Shown here: in pieces, positions 1 through 10,850 of the stretch
Layout of the letters: each line of letters begins with the position of its first letter
Numbering within the stretch: the stretch's first letter is position 1
The notes under the pieces: generated by a model
The model's database searches: none
What the model saw: only the letters and a program-made list of their open reading frames with translations
Told to the model about the DNA's origin: nothing
Made by a program: the position numbers and the translations under genes
Assembly (NCBI GenBank): GCA_030407315.1
Contig: JALQPE010002790.1
Span: 1 to 64,000 of the forward strand
Source of the DNA: Asparagopsis taxiformis
Lineage: Eukaryota; Rhodophyta; Florideophyceae; Bonnemaisoniales; Bonnemaisoniaceae
DNA: 64,000 nucleotides
Reading direction: 5' to 3'

Positions 1-1185
1 TGCGACGAGTGGGAGTGTCATCAACCGGCTTGGGGACCTTTTCTGCGTCCCGCGGCTTGTGGTGCCTGGGCGGAGGACAGCCATAACGTCTTCGTCGGTG
101 TCAAAGTACGCTGGCAGCTTGGTCCGGATTTCCGCTTGACAAGTATATTTCCAGCGCCCCCCAGCGGTCGGACTCCGGCCAGGTGTACAGGTCCGGGTTG
201 ACGATAAAAAACTGCAACCGGTCGAAGAACTTCCTCACAAGGTCCCTAAATACACTGTGCTGCGCACTGGTTCTTGTCTCTACTTTTCCACCATATCCAT
301 CAGGATGAGATAGGGGAGCTTTGTCGTGGTAGAGATCTAGCTTCTGCTCTATCGGTGCGAATAGACCTTCATCGAGCACGTCCAAACCAATGCTCACTGC
401 TGTCGAAAATGATGTACGGCGCCATCAACTCTTCGAAGCTGGAAAACTTTGCGGCGAAGGCCACATCGGTCCAAGCATGGTATAAAACTTGAACCAAGTA
501 ACAAGCTCGATTAGTGCTTTTCCGATGGGCTGGGACGCGTGCGGGGCTTCGTTCCCCTCCTCGGCCGCGTCGCCTATTCGGCGACGCGGCAGGTTCTTGT
601 TGTGATTTCGGATGATAGACAACGCTTGGAAATACATCAACCTCGAACGTTTCCGGTGGGAGCAAGAACGAAGGCGCTTGGTTCCCCGCGCTGCGGCGCC
701 TGAGTGGCGAAGGAAGCATGTTACATCCAATAAGGAAGGTCTGCGGCACGATCCCAGAAAGGATGCAGTGCTCAACCCATTGCCCGATACGCTCATCCTG
801 TCTTGAAAACTCGGCAATCGGTAATGCCGACGAACAATCTGCTTGGCTCGCTCAACGTTCATCTCTGCCATGACGATTTCGGCAACATCCGCCTCGACTC
901 CGCATTCTTCGAACGACCGCTGAAGGCCATGCTGAGTCGACCTTGCAGCGCCGCAAATTGTTCTTCCGTGCCCTGCGCAACCCAAGCGCCAAGTCCGCGT
1001 ATGGTGAAACCTCCCGGCTTGTCCGTCAAGTCTGCGAAACTTGAGTGGGCGAACAAATCCAGCAAGAGGCGGAGGAAGTCTTTGCCAGCGAGAGTAGTTT
1101 CGCGGGCGGCGCGACCTACGTTTCGACGTGTACCCATGTCACTAGAATCCTCCCAAGGGCTAGCGGGTTCGCGCAGAATTGGCAC
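1..1185 (-). pseudogene. Frame-broken relic of an unknown protein gene
   Basis: Read on the minus strand, protein-like sequence runs from about 1185 to the window edge but changes frame several times. A segment at 1185-920 (with AHSSFADL and RGLGAWVAQG) continues in another frame at 980-800 (FEECGVEADVAEIVMAEMN, then RRHYRLPSFQD). It shifts again near 795 into ERIGQWVEHCILSG, and again near 380 into FFDRLQFFIVNPDLYTWPES (about 245-180). The pieces read smoothly across each junction, as in a decayed or indel-containing gene, while the opposite strand gives only low-complexity frames. I do not recognise the family. It lies next to a repeat-rich region, so a mobile-element origin is possible but unproven. 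Confidence 0.4.
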
Positions 1186-1560
1186 GGTTGCGTCGTCAAA
1201 CGATCGGATTGCTGTTGCGCCTGCGCTTATTCGTCATAATGGAATGAGTGGAAATTCGTACAGGATGGCGACCGCTCGGCGAGGGACAGTCAAATTTGAC
1301 GACGTATCTCGTGACGTTTGCACTCTTTCGTGAGGAACACTGGTTGATATCGAACGGAACAGAGTATACGGGTACACAGCACACTGGAAAGGTCTTGAAA
1401 CCCGTAACCGGTGTAGGTAATAAGTTGTGACGGATACGTGGTAGACAAAATTTTAAAAAGATTGTGATTCCCTGTCTTTGAGGGTTGTACTGCACGGCCG
1501 CCATGGCGGCTGTGACTGCAGTCACATAGGTTGTCACAGGTGCATCACGCTTACCAGGTG
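1186..1560. other. No gene seen
   Basis: Both strands give only short frames with no recognisable protein. It separates the minus-strand relic from the first diverged copy of the palindromic repeat family. Confidence 0.4.
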
Positions 1561-1770
1561 AGCGACATCCGGACGGCCACTGGACATGGGGATGTCCAGC
1601 TCAGATGCATTGCTGGCCAGACCAGAAATTCTACAATTTCGGGCAGCAAAAATATTGCAAAAAAAACATCGATTTGGGCGGTCGATTGTGCCGTACGGCA
1701 CACCCCCATCTCAAAAACATGTTCACATGTGCATGTTTTTGAGAATAGCCCAAATTTTAATTCAAATCAG
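1561..1770. repeat. Diverged single copy of the 500-bp palindromic repeat
   Basis: This segment holds the family's landmarks in order: a diverged GGACGTCC-type stretch, the GAAATT/AATTTC pair, the 12-bp palindrome TGCCGTACGGCA (about 1689-1700) and the hairpin at 1710-1743 with 12-base arms. Its 5' part is more diverged than in the later arrays, which suggests an older stray copy. Confidence 0.8.
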
Positions 1771-1779
1771 GATGCAGAT

Positions 1780-2320
1780 ATTCGTCTTCTAGCATTGTCA
1801 GAACACATTCGTATAACCACATTTGGAGAACCTGAGCCCAGAGCTATCGGTTTTGGCGGGAGCTAAGCCATATCTCATATAATCAGTAACTACTTCCCGC
1901 CAGCTGAGTGGTGGAACCCCTGCTATTTCTACCAACGAGACATACGGGGTGTCAACTCGGCAATCGTATATGATTTGGGTGCTAATTTATTCAAGAGACG
2001 AATGGGCTTCGAAAAGGAGCCCAACAACGTCTTCTTGTGATCCATGGGTATAGGACTACTCTATTCTTCTCCACGCTTCCACCATAGCCTCCTCCACCAC
2101 CTCCGTTAATGGATCGAATATCCGAACCGCACCTCAACATGCTTTTCTTCTCATCCATGGGTACTGACATCTGCGAGATGTGAGTCACATGTTCTCCAGG
2201 CTTGCACCATAGCCTCCTCCACCACCTCCGTTAATGGCAACATGTGAGATGTCAGTACCGGACAAGTTCTCCAGGCTTCCTCCGTAGCCACCTCCTCCAC
2301 CTCCGTCTGTGGGAATCAAC
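1780..2320 (-). pseudogene. Possible relic with Gly-rich repeats
   Basis: On the minus strand a glycine-rich motif (NGGGGGGYG) occurs twice, at about 2235-2200 and 2113-2078, followed by different stop-bearing sequence. A protein-like run with VDTPYVSLVEIAGVPPLSW lies at about 1960-1900. The DNA behind the glycine motif is a direct repeat of about 37 bp with a third, weaker copy at about 2276. No continuous frame links the pieces. It may be a decayed Gly-rich protein or simply a minisatellite. Confidence 0.25.
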
Positions 2321-2329
2321 AACAACATC

Positions 2330-2795
2330 ACCACTGCGTCTTACCTCACATCCACATCTCTCCGGGATGAAAACGGACGGACGACATAGGGTTTGTAGAC
2401 GTTTAGAATCTTGTTAGAAAAAAGTAAACGAAAGAGAAGTTCTCTTTCATGGAATGATATCTCGTCCCTGTCGCAATATGTTCCATTTTCATTTTCTCGG
2501 GTTGCACACCCATCATGGGTGATCAAGGCCTGGATCGAACCCTCCGAGGGTCTTCGATGGATAGGACAGATAGTGGAAGGCTTTTAAGCCTGTGACCAAG
2601 CGGCTATTGATTGGTTGGAGGAAGGAAATTACAGAGGAAATATAGCTGAGTACGGTGCTCGCGATAGCTGTTAGGTTAAAGTCAAATATGTTTTTCGATT
2701 ATTTTTCGTACGGAATGGCTTCGAAAAGACGATGGAGAGCATCGTCATGAAGGAGAGGATTCTTTCTGCTTGTTAGAATCGGTTTAGAGGAGATA
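2330..2795. other. No gene seen between repeats
   Basis: Only short frames occur here and none resembles a known protein. It separates the Gly-rich relic from the second copy of the palindromic repeat. Confidence 0.4.
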
Positions 2796-3857
2796 GCTAA
2801 TGCATTACTGGCCAGCCCAGAACTTGTAGAATTTCGGGCAGGAAAAAAATTGCAAAATTTTATCGATTTAGGCGGTCGAAAGTGCCGTACGGCACACCCC
2901 CATCTCAAAAACATGTTCACATGTGCATGTTTTTGAGAATAGCCCAAATTTTAATTCAAATCAAGGTGTCTAATTTGGCCACAACGGCCCCAGGCACCGG
3001 CCGCCGCCCCGAGTGGGGTTGTCACTGGCTTCTGTAGGCACTAACTGTAAGGCTAAATGGCGTCTGACGAAGGGTCAATTTCAGGCTCAATACGCCAGGG
3101 ACAGGTCTTGGTCCTTGTTCCATCATGGTCCCGCCTCACTCTCTCACGACCAACCTGAAATGGACGTCCGGTGGATGTCCAGCTCGATTGCACTGCTGGC
3201 CAGCCCAGAAATTCTAAAATTTCGGGCACAAAAAATCTTGCAAAAATCATCGATTTGGGCGGGTCGATTGTGCCGTACGGCACACCCCCATCTCAAAACA
3301 TGTTCACATGTGCATGTTTTTGAGAATAGCCCAAATTTTAATTCAAATCAGGGTGTCTAATTTGGCCACAACGGCCCAGGAACCGGAGCCGCCGCCCCGA
3401 GCGGGGTCATCACTGGCTTCTGTAAGCACTAACTGTAGGCTAAATGGCGCCGAAAGATGGGTCGATTCCAGGCTTCAAGCCTAAGTTATGCTAGGTACGC
3501 ATCTTCTTCCGTGTTTCATAATGGTCCCGCCTTACTCCCTCAACACAAACACTACTCACCCATCACGTTACTCATATTCCGTGCACTTTATATTAGTAGT
3601 GATCCCGCCTGCTTAGTTACTGCAATGCGTGGATGTAGGCAGCACACGATCAACCTGAAATGGACGTCCGGTGGATGTCCAGCTCGATTGCACTGCTGGC
3701 CAGCCCAGAAATTCTAAAATTTCGGGCACAAAAAATCTTGCAAAAATCAACGATTTGGGCGGGTCGATTGTGCCGTACGGCACACCCCCATCTCAAAAAC
3801 ATGTTCACATGTGCATGTTTTTGAGAATAGCCCAAATTTAACTCAAATCAGGGTGTT
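2796..3857. repeat. Left block of palindromic repeats (three copies)
   Basis: Three copies lie head to tail, with hairpins at 2904-2937, 3292-3324 and 3792-3825. The spacing of the last two is 500 bp. Each unit runs from CCTGAAATGGACGTCCGG through GAAATT/AATTTC, TGCCGTACGGCA and the hairpin to a GCCACAACGGCC segment. The middle copy follows a short-type linker (CTCACTCTCTCACGACC), and the last follows a long linker with an extra stretch of about 110 bp. The same short-then-long order recurs at 9617-10515. The block stops abruptly at about 3857, inside what would be the next unit. Confidence 0.9.
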
Positions 3858-4199
3858 CCCCGGATAAAGGGGTGCTCGCAGCCGCCCCAAAAGCCGCCTA
3901 GCTTGACAGCTGTAATTTTAACACATTACACATCAAGGACACTGCCTGCTTCACGCCACCTCGTCAGGTTTCGAGAGCCCGACTCGGGCCCGTTCCGAAC
4001 GGACACTCACATCTCGATTGCCTGTCTTGCATTCCAGCGGTCACGATAGGTGTGTACCTAACAAAATTTCGGTTGTATTGTATTATTATTTCCAGCGATT
4101 GGCGTTCACGACCATTCTTCAAGCAACGTGAAACCTACCATCCACATCACTCGAATACGTCAACGTCAACCATCTCTTTTACTTTCCAACTCAACAATC
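3858..4199 (+). promoter_or_regulatory. Upstream region of the ParB-dioxygenase gene
   Basis: This is unique sequence between the broken end of the left repeat block and the start codon at 4200. It should contain the promoter and 5' leader. I see no convincing TATA box. The start is chosen for its context, CAATCATGG, which fits the common eukaryotic preference for A at -3 and G at +4. An in-frame upstream ATG at 4128 has a poorer context. Confidence 0.35.
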
Positions 4200-7100
4200 A
4201 TGGCGGATACGCATTTCAGCAGTTTGTTTTCAACGGTTTGCGGCGATCAAGTGAGCGCGTCAGCGGAGTCGCGCGGACTCAAGCGCGGCGTCGATGTCAA
4301 TTTGTTTGCGGACGTGGACGGTGCGGCTGTGCATATTGGGACGGCTTCGGTGAGCACTGCTGGTGGCGATGTTGGCCTTCCGCGCACGCTGCACAACCAC
4401 AAGCTGCCGGAAACCGACGAGGCCGACTACATCGTCGTGCGCAACATTGCGACTAAGGACAAGTTCAAGGACCTCCCGTTCCCGTACATGTTTGATGGCG
4501 CCGAGGGACCGCCGGAGACGATGGGTGGAGCATACGCCGCGGCGTTTTACCCTTGGGATACTCGGATGATGCGCCCCGCTGCGGAGGATGGCCCTAGCGA
4601 CATTCGTACCCCTGCTGCAGCGTCAAACTTCAACGCAGCGACGAACCAGGCCAGCTCGGGACGGATGCCCAGTACCGGTCCGGCAGGCGAAATCACTGGT
4701 TCGGGGGGTACGAAGCATCCAGCACGCTCCGTCCCGGTTTCGGGAGGCACGAAGCGCCCTGCTCGCTCTGCAAGACCCTCCAGTGGAGGCACGAAGCACC
4801 CTGCTCGCTCCAACGTCACCGAAGCTACTACGCAGGACGTAACCGAAGTGGACGACGAACCGGAGGTGGCGGAAAGCATTCGTGAGCAGCAGGGGACGCA
4901 AATTACGGTGCCCAAGTTTGTGACGTCGGATTACGTCGGAGAAGGAGCGACTGTGCTGGTGAGGCAGCTAGTGGAACCGGCCGTGACCCTTCGGGATGTG
5001 AAAGAAGACCACGTGGAGGACCTGCGCAACAATATGTTGGCTGTGGGGTATGTGAGCTCTTCGCGTATCACTGTGACGGTGCTGAGGTCGCAGAACACGC
5101 ATCTGCCCGCCGACACGCGTCTGTTCCAGAATGGCAAATTCCATGCCAATGCGAACGTGACCGTGATCGACGGACTGCATCGTCTCAATGCTATGCATAG
5201 CATTGCCGATGACTTCACGCGCCTCACCCGTATGCACAGAACCAAGCTGCCACAGGACGCAAACCGCTTGCGCTGGGTTACTCAGCCTCTGGATGTGTAC
5301 TACCTTCGCCGCAAGGACGACAGTGATCTTCAGCCTCATGAGATCATCCACAAGAGTGCAGAGTCGAACCATACGACTGGGACGCAACTGACGGAGCGCT
5401 CCCTGGTTCGAATCTTGTCGTCCATCCAGCAGTTCATCCGTACGATTGCTGTTGCAAATAACGTGGAAAACGCTGGCGACTTGCGTGAGTCTGATGTCAT
5501 CCGAACATTGTTCGAGGCGCAGTTCATGGGGATGATGAATTCAACGAACACGGCCCGGCGGTGGACGCGTTTGGCTATAGCAACGCTGAAGCATCCTGTT
5601 CTCGACGAAGTGTTGCGTGAGCTGAACAATTCCGAGCGCCGCAACGAGATTGGGATAACGCACCTGGACCACAAGATAGTGCGCGAGTTGCTGGAAGAAA
5701 ACTTTGTCTTCGTCTTGCGTGGTCTTTCGGAGTACTTGAACCCTGCTCATGGTGGACGTCCGGATGGACGCTTTGACGTGAACGACTTCTATACATACGT
5801 CCGTCGCGTGACTGCAATAGCAAATTCTCTGTACGCTGCGTATGGGCGCCCAAAGAGTATTATGCGCAAGTCATTTCTGAGCACAGAGATGGCAATTGGG
5901 TCGGTTAAGCAGCCGAAGGAGTTGCAATGGCATCTCACCAATGCCATTGCAATGTATAGAGGGGACGACCGGAGCAGTGAGGTTCGAATGCGACGGAGAA
6001 CCACGCGTTTACAGGATTTGGAAACGAACTTGAAAGAGTTTTTCAATCCGACATTGAAGAAGAAGACTAAGGCTCGACGCAAACGCCGCCCTTCTGCTGC
6101 CAATGTGAGACTCACTCACAAGAAGCAGCGGAATGTCGAACATGAGCCTGCTTCGCATGGCATCCGCCGCCGTTCACAGCGACTTCGCTCGACGGGGAGC
6201 ACACGCCTCGAGGAAGAAGAGCCGGTTGTGGTACAACAATCCGCCGGGGAAGAAGAGCAGGCCGTTGTTGATAAACCCACCGATCAACAACAAGCCACTG
6301 CTTCCGGTGATGAGGTTGACGAAGACTCCGCCCGTTCCCCCGATTCTGCCGTTGAGATTGTCCCCCAAGATAACCAACGTGCTGGTGCGACTCCCTCCAA
6401 CCAAGAATCTGTCCATACCGCTTCGGACGAGGAAGACAAACAGGGTGCAGACGTGGGCCAAGTCGAAAGCAAGGGGGTCCGCGAAGTGACAATTACATTC
6501 ACTGTTCCGGAAGGAGTGGAAGTCGATGAAGACGGTTACATCGTTCGTGACTCTCCTTCTGAACACGACCTCCTGTTCGACGACCGGATGCCATCTCTTC
6601 CCGACGATTTCGAAGTCAAAGACCGAGCTGAAGGGCATCATCTGGCGCAGCGTCCCGCGGACGTCATCGCATCGGTGAGGGTTGGCTGTCTGCCCCCGAT
6701 TGAGCTCAGGTTGTTATTGGAGAGTGTGGAAATCGATGAGGAGGGCAGAGAGGTGAGGTATTTGAAACAAGTGGCGATGGACCCTGTGTTTGAGGGGCTG
6801 CATATTCCGGAACAACATCGGGCTCGTCATCTTGTTTTCGAGATCGACACCATCTATCCGATGTTTTTCGCAGCGTGGAAGATGGCTGCCAAGGCGATGT
6901 GTGAGCCTACATCGACGTTTCTACCCTCGAGGCTGGACTTCGCCCAGGTTGCGCGAATGTCTACAAGCTGGAAGGATTCGTATGAGGCCGGCACTGGTAT
7001 GGCGTACTTCCACAATTGCCGAACGGAAATCAACGAGCGAGGGTATACGGTGATGCACAATTTCGCGGATGTAAGCTACCTCGATGCGTCGGACAAGTTC

Positions 7101-8156
7101 CCATTTGACTTGGGTCTCATGGAAGAAATTCCTAACCAGGAATTGTTTCGGTACTTTTTGGGAACGTGGGAGGGGGAGGAGGTGCACAAGGACCCTGGGA
7201 ACCGGCAGCTGTGGAGTCCCATTGTCAATACTGGGGGACGATGAAACAGATGAGAAGAACCGGAATGAGGGGAGGGCTCGCTTCACGTCTACGCGCCACT
7301 GCCTGGTTGACTATGCCGAGAACGATGAGACGCATATCGACCGGTTCAAGTTTGTGACGCGGCGAGCCCTGCTGGATGTGTGGTTGGGAATCCTTGTCCG
7401 GCTGATAGGGCTGGAGGAGTGCGGTTTACCGGAGAAAAACTTGTCATGCCGGCATCTGGGGGACGGTTTTTGATAACGGGAAAGGGGTGTCCTCGGCAGG
7501 TCCCACACAATGATTTCCCTGTTCCTCCTCGCGACCGCAAAGATCAACTTCCGGGTTACTTTGTTATTGCCAACGGAGATGACCCATTCCCTATCTGGGT
7601 GTGTCCAGGGTCCCACAAGTACGTCTTTTCCAAAGCGCTGGAATTAGATATGTACGCCAAGACGATGAAGCTGAAGAAGGTAATCGTTCCGCCACGTTCA
7701 GTCTTCATCGGTCACGGCCATGTACAACATGCCGGGGCAGGGCATGTCGACAGAGTTGTGTCACACACGACAACGAGGTATCACACGTATTTCAGGAATG
7801 CGTCGTATCCGATTCCCGACAATGTTTCGTTTGGTTTCATCAGGCGGTTGGGATTCGAAGAAGAAGTAATCGCCAATGCTCCGCGCCGGTCTGCCAGGCA
7901 AAGTCAACCGGCACCTGTCAATGTTCGCCACAAGACAGTTGTTCCCATCCCGGTCAAGAAAGATCGTAGGCCGAAGACAGGGCAGCTCGGAATCATGCGG
8001 ATGAAGACGACAGAAGCTCCCAGGAAGAGAACCCTCACACCGGGTGAAGAATTCATCTTGAGCTATTCAACTCCACGGTTGCCGATAACGCCTATTCTGC
8101 CGGGAGATCCTGAATATGATGAGGACGAAGAGGAAGAACAATTTTCCGACGGCTAG
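4200..8156 (+). CDS. ParB-like domain / 2OG-Fe(II) dioxygenase-like fusion protein, frame broken twice
   Basis: The frame is open from 4200 to 7244. Residues about 30-230 are low-complexity with three copies of an SGGTK(H/R)PARS motif. Residues about 240-440 resemble a ParB/sulfiredoxin-fold domain: the signature is V-x-DGLHRLNA (about 5162-5190), followed by the ESNHTTGTQLTERSL stretch that matches the N...LT..E segment after ParB cores. A basic linker (KKKTKARRKRRPS, about 6058-6093) could be a nuclear signal and is followed by an acidic region. The frame then shifts by one base in the GGGGG run at 7230-7234 and shifts back near 7430-7465. Beyond that, 7470-7860 looks like a phytanoyl-type dioxygenase: HND (His 7506, Asp 7512), PGSH (about 7605-7616), a distal His group at 7713-7730 and an Arg at 7776. 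Joined, it would be about 1,300 residues. DNA or chromatin modification is a guess. It could equally be two genes or a pseudogene. Confidence 0.6.
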
Positions 8157-8400
8157 ATAGCTTAACAACAACTACTTTGGTAAACAATTATCGAGAATAT
8201 AATCATCTCCTTTATCACTTTCAATCTATGAACCTACTATAATGTACTTCCGTTCCATGCTTTCAAACTAGATTGTCCATTCCCTCGTGGGTTGGAGCAT
8301 GATTTCCAGGACGATTCCCTCACATCTCTAGACTCGATGGTCTATGGTAGAAATAGCAGAACAATTGGGTTTGTACGTGCTTCATCGCCTACTTGCTTCC
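8157..8400. other. 3' flank of the ParB-dioxygenase gene
   Basis: AT-rich unique sequence follows the stop at 8154-8156 and probably holds the 3' end of the transcript. The right repeat block begins just downstream. Confidence 0.3.
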
Positions 8401-10850
8401 GGTAATGTGTGGACGTGCACGATACACGATCAACCTGAAATGGACGTCCGGTGGATGTCCAGCTCAGATGCATTGCTGGCCAGCCCAGAAATTCTACAAT
8501 TTCGGGCACAAAAAATATTGCAAAAAACATCGATTTCAGCGGGTGGATTGTGCCGTACGGCACACCCCCATCTCAAAAACATGTTCACATGTGCATGTTT
8601 TTGAGAATAGCCCAAATTTTAATTCAAATCAAGGTGTCTAATTTGGCCACAACGGCCCCAGGAACCGGCCGCCGCCCCGAGTGGGGCCATCACTGGCTTC
8701 TGTAAGCACTAACTGTAAGCCAAAATCGCGTCTTACGAAGGTTCGATTCCAGGCTTGAAGCCTAAGTTATGCTTGGGTGACATCTTCTTCCCTGTTTCAT
8801 CATGGTCCCGCCTTACTCCCTCAACACAAACACTACTCACCTATCACGTTACTCATATTCCGTGTACTTTGTATTAGTAGTGAACCCGCTGGCTTAGTTT
8901 CTGCAATGCGTGGATGTAGGCAGCACACGACCAACCTGAAATGGACGTCCGGTGGATGTCCAGCTCAGATGCATTGCTGGCCAGCCCAGAAATTCTACAA
9001 TTTCGGGCACAAAAAAATATTGCAAAAACATCGATTTCAGCGGGTGGATTGTGCCGTACGGCACACCCCCATCTCAAAAACATGTTCACATGTGCATGTT
9101 TTTGAGAATAGCCCAAATTTTAATTCAAATCAAGGTGTCTAATTTGGCCACAACGGCCCCAGGAACCGGCCGCCGCCCCGAGTGGGGCCATCACTGGCTT
9201 CTGTAAGCACTAACTGTAAGCCAAAATCGCGTCTTACGAAGTTTCGATTCCAGGCTTGAAGCCTAAGTTATGCTTGGGTGACATCTTCTTCCTGTTTCAT
9301 CATGGTCCCGCCTTACTCCCTCAACACAAACACTACTCACCTATCACGTTACTCATATTCCGTGTACTTTGTATTAGTAGTGAACCCGCTGGCTTAGTTT
9401 CTGCAATGCGTGGATGTAGGCAGCACACGACCAACCTGAAATGGACGTCCGGTGGATGTCCAGCTCAGATGCATTGCTGGCCAGCCCAGAAATTCTACAA
9501 TTTCGGGCACAAAAAAATATTGCAAAAAACATCGATTTCAGCGGGTGGATTGTGCCGTACGGCACACCCCCATCTCAAAAACATGTTCACATGTGCATGT
9601 TTTTGAGAATAGCCCAAATTTTAATTCAAATCAAGGTGTCTAATTTGGCCACAACGGCCCCAGGAACCGGCCGCCGCCCCGAGTGGGGCCATCACTGGCT
9701 TCTGTAAGCACTAACTGTAAGCCAAAATCGCGTCTGACGAAGGGTCAATTTCAGGCTCAATACGCCAGGGACAGGTCTTGGTCCTTGTTCCATCATGGTC
9801 CCGCCTCACTCTCTCACGACCAACCTGAAATGGACGTCCGGTGGATGTCCAGCTCGATTGCACTGCTGGCCAGCCCAGAAATTCTAAAATTTCGGGCACA
9901 AAAAATTGTAAAAAATCAACGATTTGGGCGGTCGATTGTGCCGTACGGCACACCCCCATCTCAAAAACATGTTCACATGTGCATGTTTTTGAGAATAGCC
10001 CAAATTTTAATTCAAATCAGGGCGTCTAATTTGGCCACAACGGCCCCAGGAACCGGAGCCGCCGCCCGAGCGGGGTCATCACTGGCTTCTGTAAGCACTA
10101 ACTGTGAGGCTAAATGGCGCCGAAAGATGGGTCGATTCCAGGCTTCAAGCCTAAGTTATGCTAGGTACGCATCTTCTTCCGTGTTTCATAATGGTCCCGC
10201 CTTACTCCCTCAACACAAACACTACTCACCTATCACGTTACTCATATTCCGTGTACTTTGTATTAGTAGTGAACCCGCTGGCTTAGTTTCTGCAATGCGT
10301 GGATGTAGGCAGCACACGACCAACCTGAAATGGACGTCCGGTGGATGTCCAGCTCAGATGCACTGCTGGCCAGCCCAGAAATTCTACAATTTCGGGCACA
10401 AAAAAATATTGCAAAAAACATCGATTTGGGCGGTCGATTGTGCCGTACGGCACACCCCATCTCAAAAACATGTTCACATGTGCATGTTTTTGAGAATAGC
10501 CCAAATTTTAATTCAAATCAGGGTGTCTAATTTGGCCACAACGGCCCCAGGAACCGACCGCCGGCCCCGATCGGGGGCTATCACTGGCGTCTGTAAGCAC
10601 CAACTGTAAGCCGGAGCCGGCTGCCGCCCCGATCGGGGCTATCACTGGCTTCTATTAGCACCAACTGTAAGCCAAAATCGCGTCTCACGAAGGGTCGATT
10701 TCAGGCTCAACACGTCAGGGAAAGGTCTTGGTCCTTGTTTCATCATGGTCCCGCCCCACCCTCTCGCGACCAACCTGAAATGGACGTCCGGTGGATGTCC
10801 AGCTCGATTGCATTGCTGGCCAGCCCAGAAATTCTAAAATTTCCGAAAAA
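8401..10850. repeat. Right block of palindromic repeats (five full copies, one truncated)
   Basis: Hairpins lie at 8572-8605, 9073-9106, 9574-9607, 9960-9993 and 10461-10494, so the periods are about 501, 501, 386 and 501 bp. A sixth copy begins at 10781 but ends at about 10850, before its hairpin. The three units at 8436-9660 are almost identical, suggesting recent tandem duplication or homogenisation. The shorter period lacks a stretch of about 110 bp (CAACACAAACACTACTCACC and what follows). Each unit carries GGACGTCC, GAAATT/AATTTC, TGCCGTACGGCA, and a hairpin with arms CTCAAAAACATG and CATGTTTTTGAG around a 10-base loop. All copies have the same orientation as the left block. No unit has a conserved reading frame. 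Confidence 0.93.

Noticed and set aside
8736..8750. GGTTCGATTCC inside the repeat unit, a perfect tRNA B-box match, suggesting a tRNA-derived SINE
   Set aside because: Other copies read GTTTCGATTCC, GGGTCGATTCC or GGGTCAATTTC, no convincing A-box lies at the right distance, and the units are tandem rather than dispersed with target duplications.
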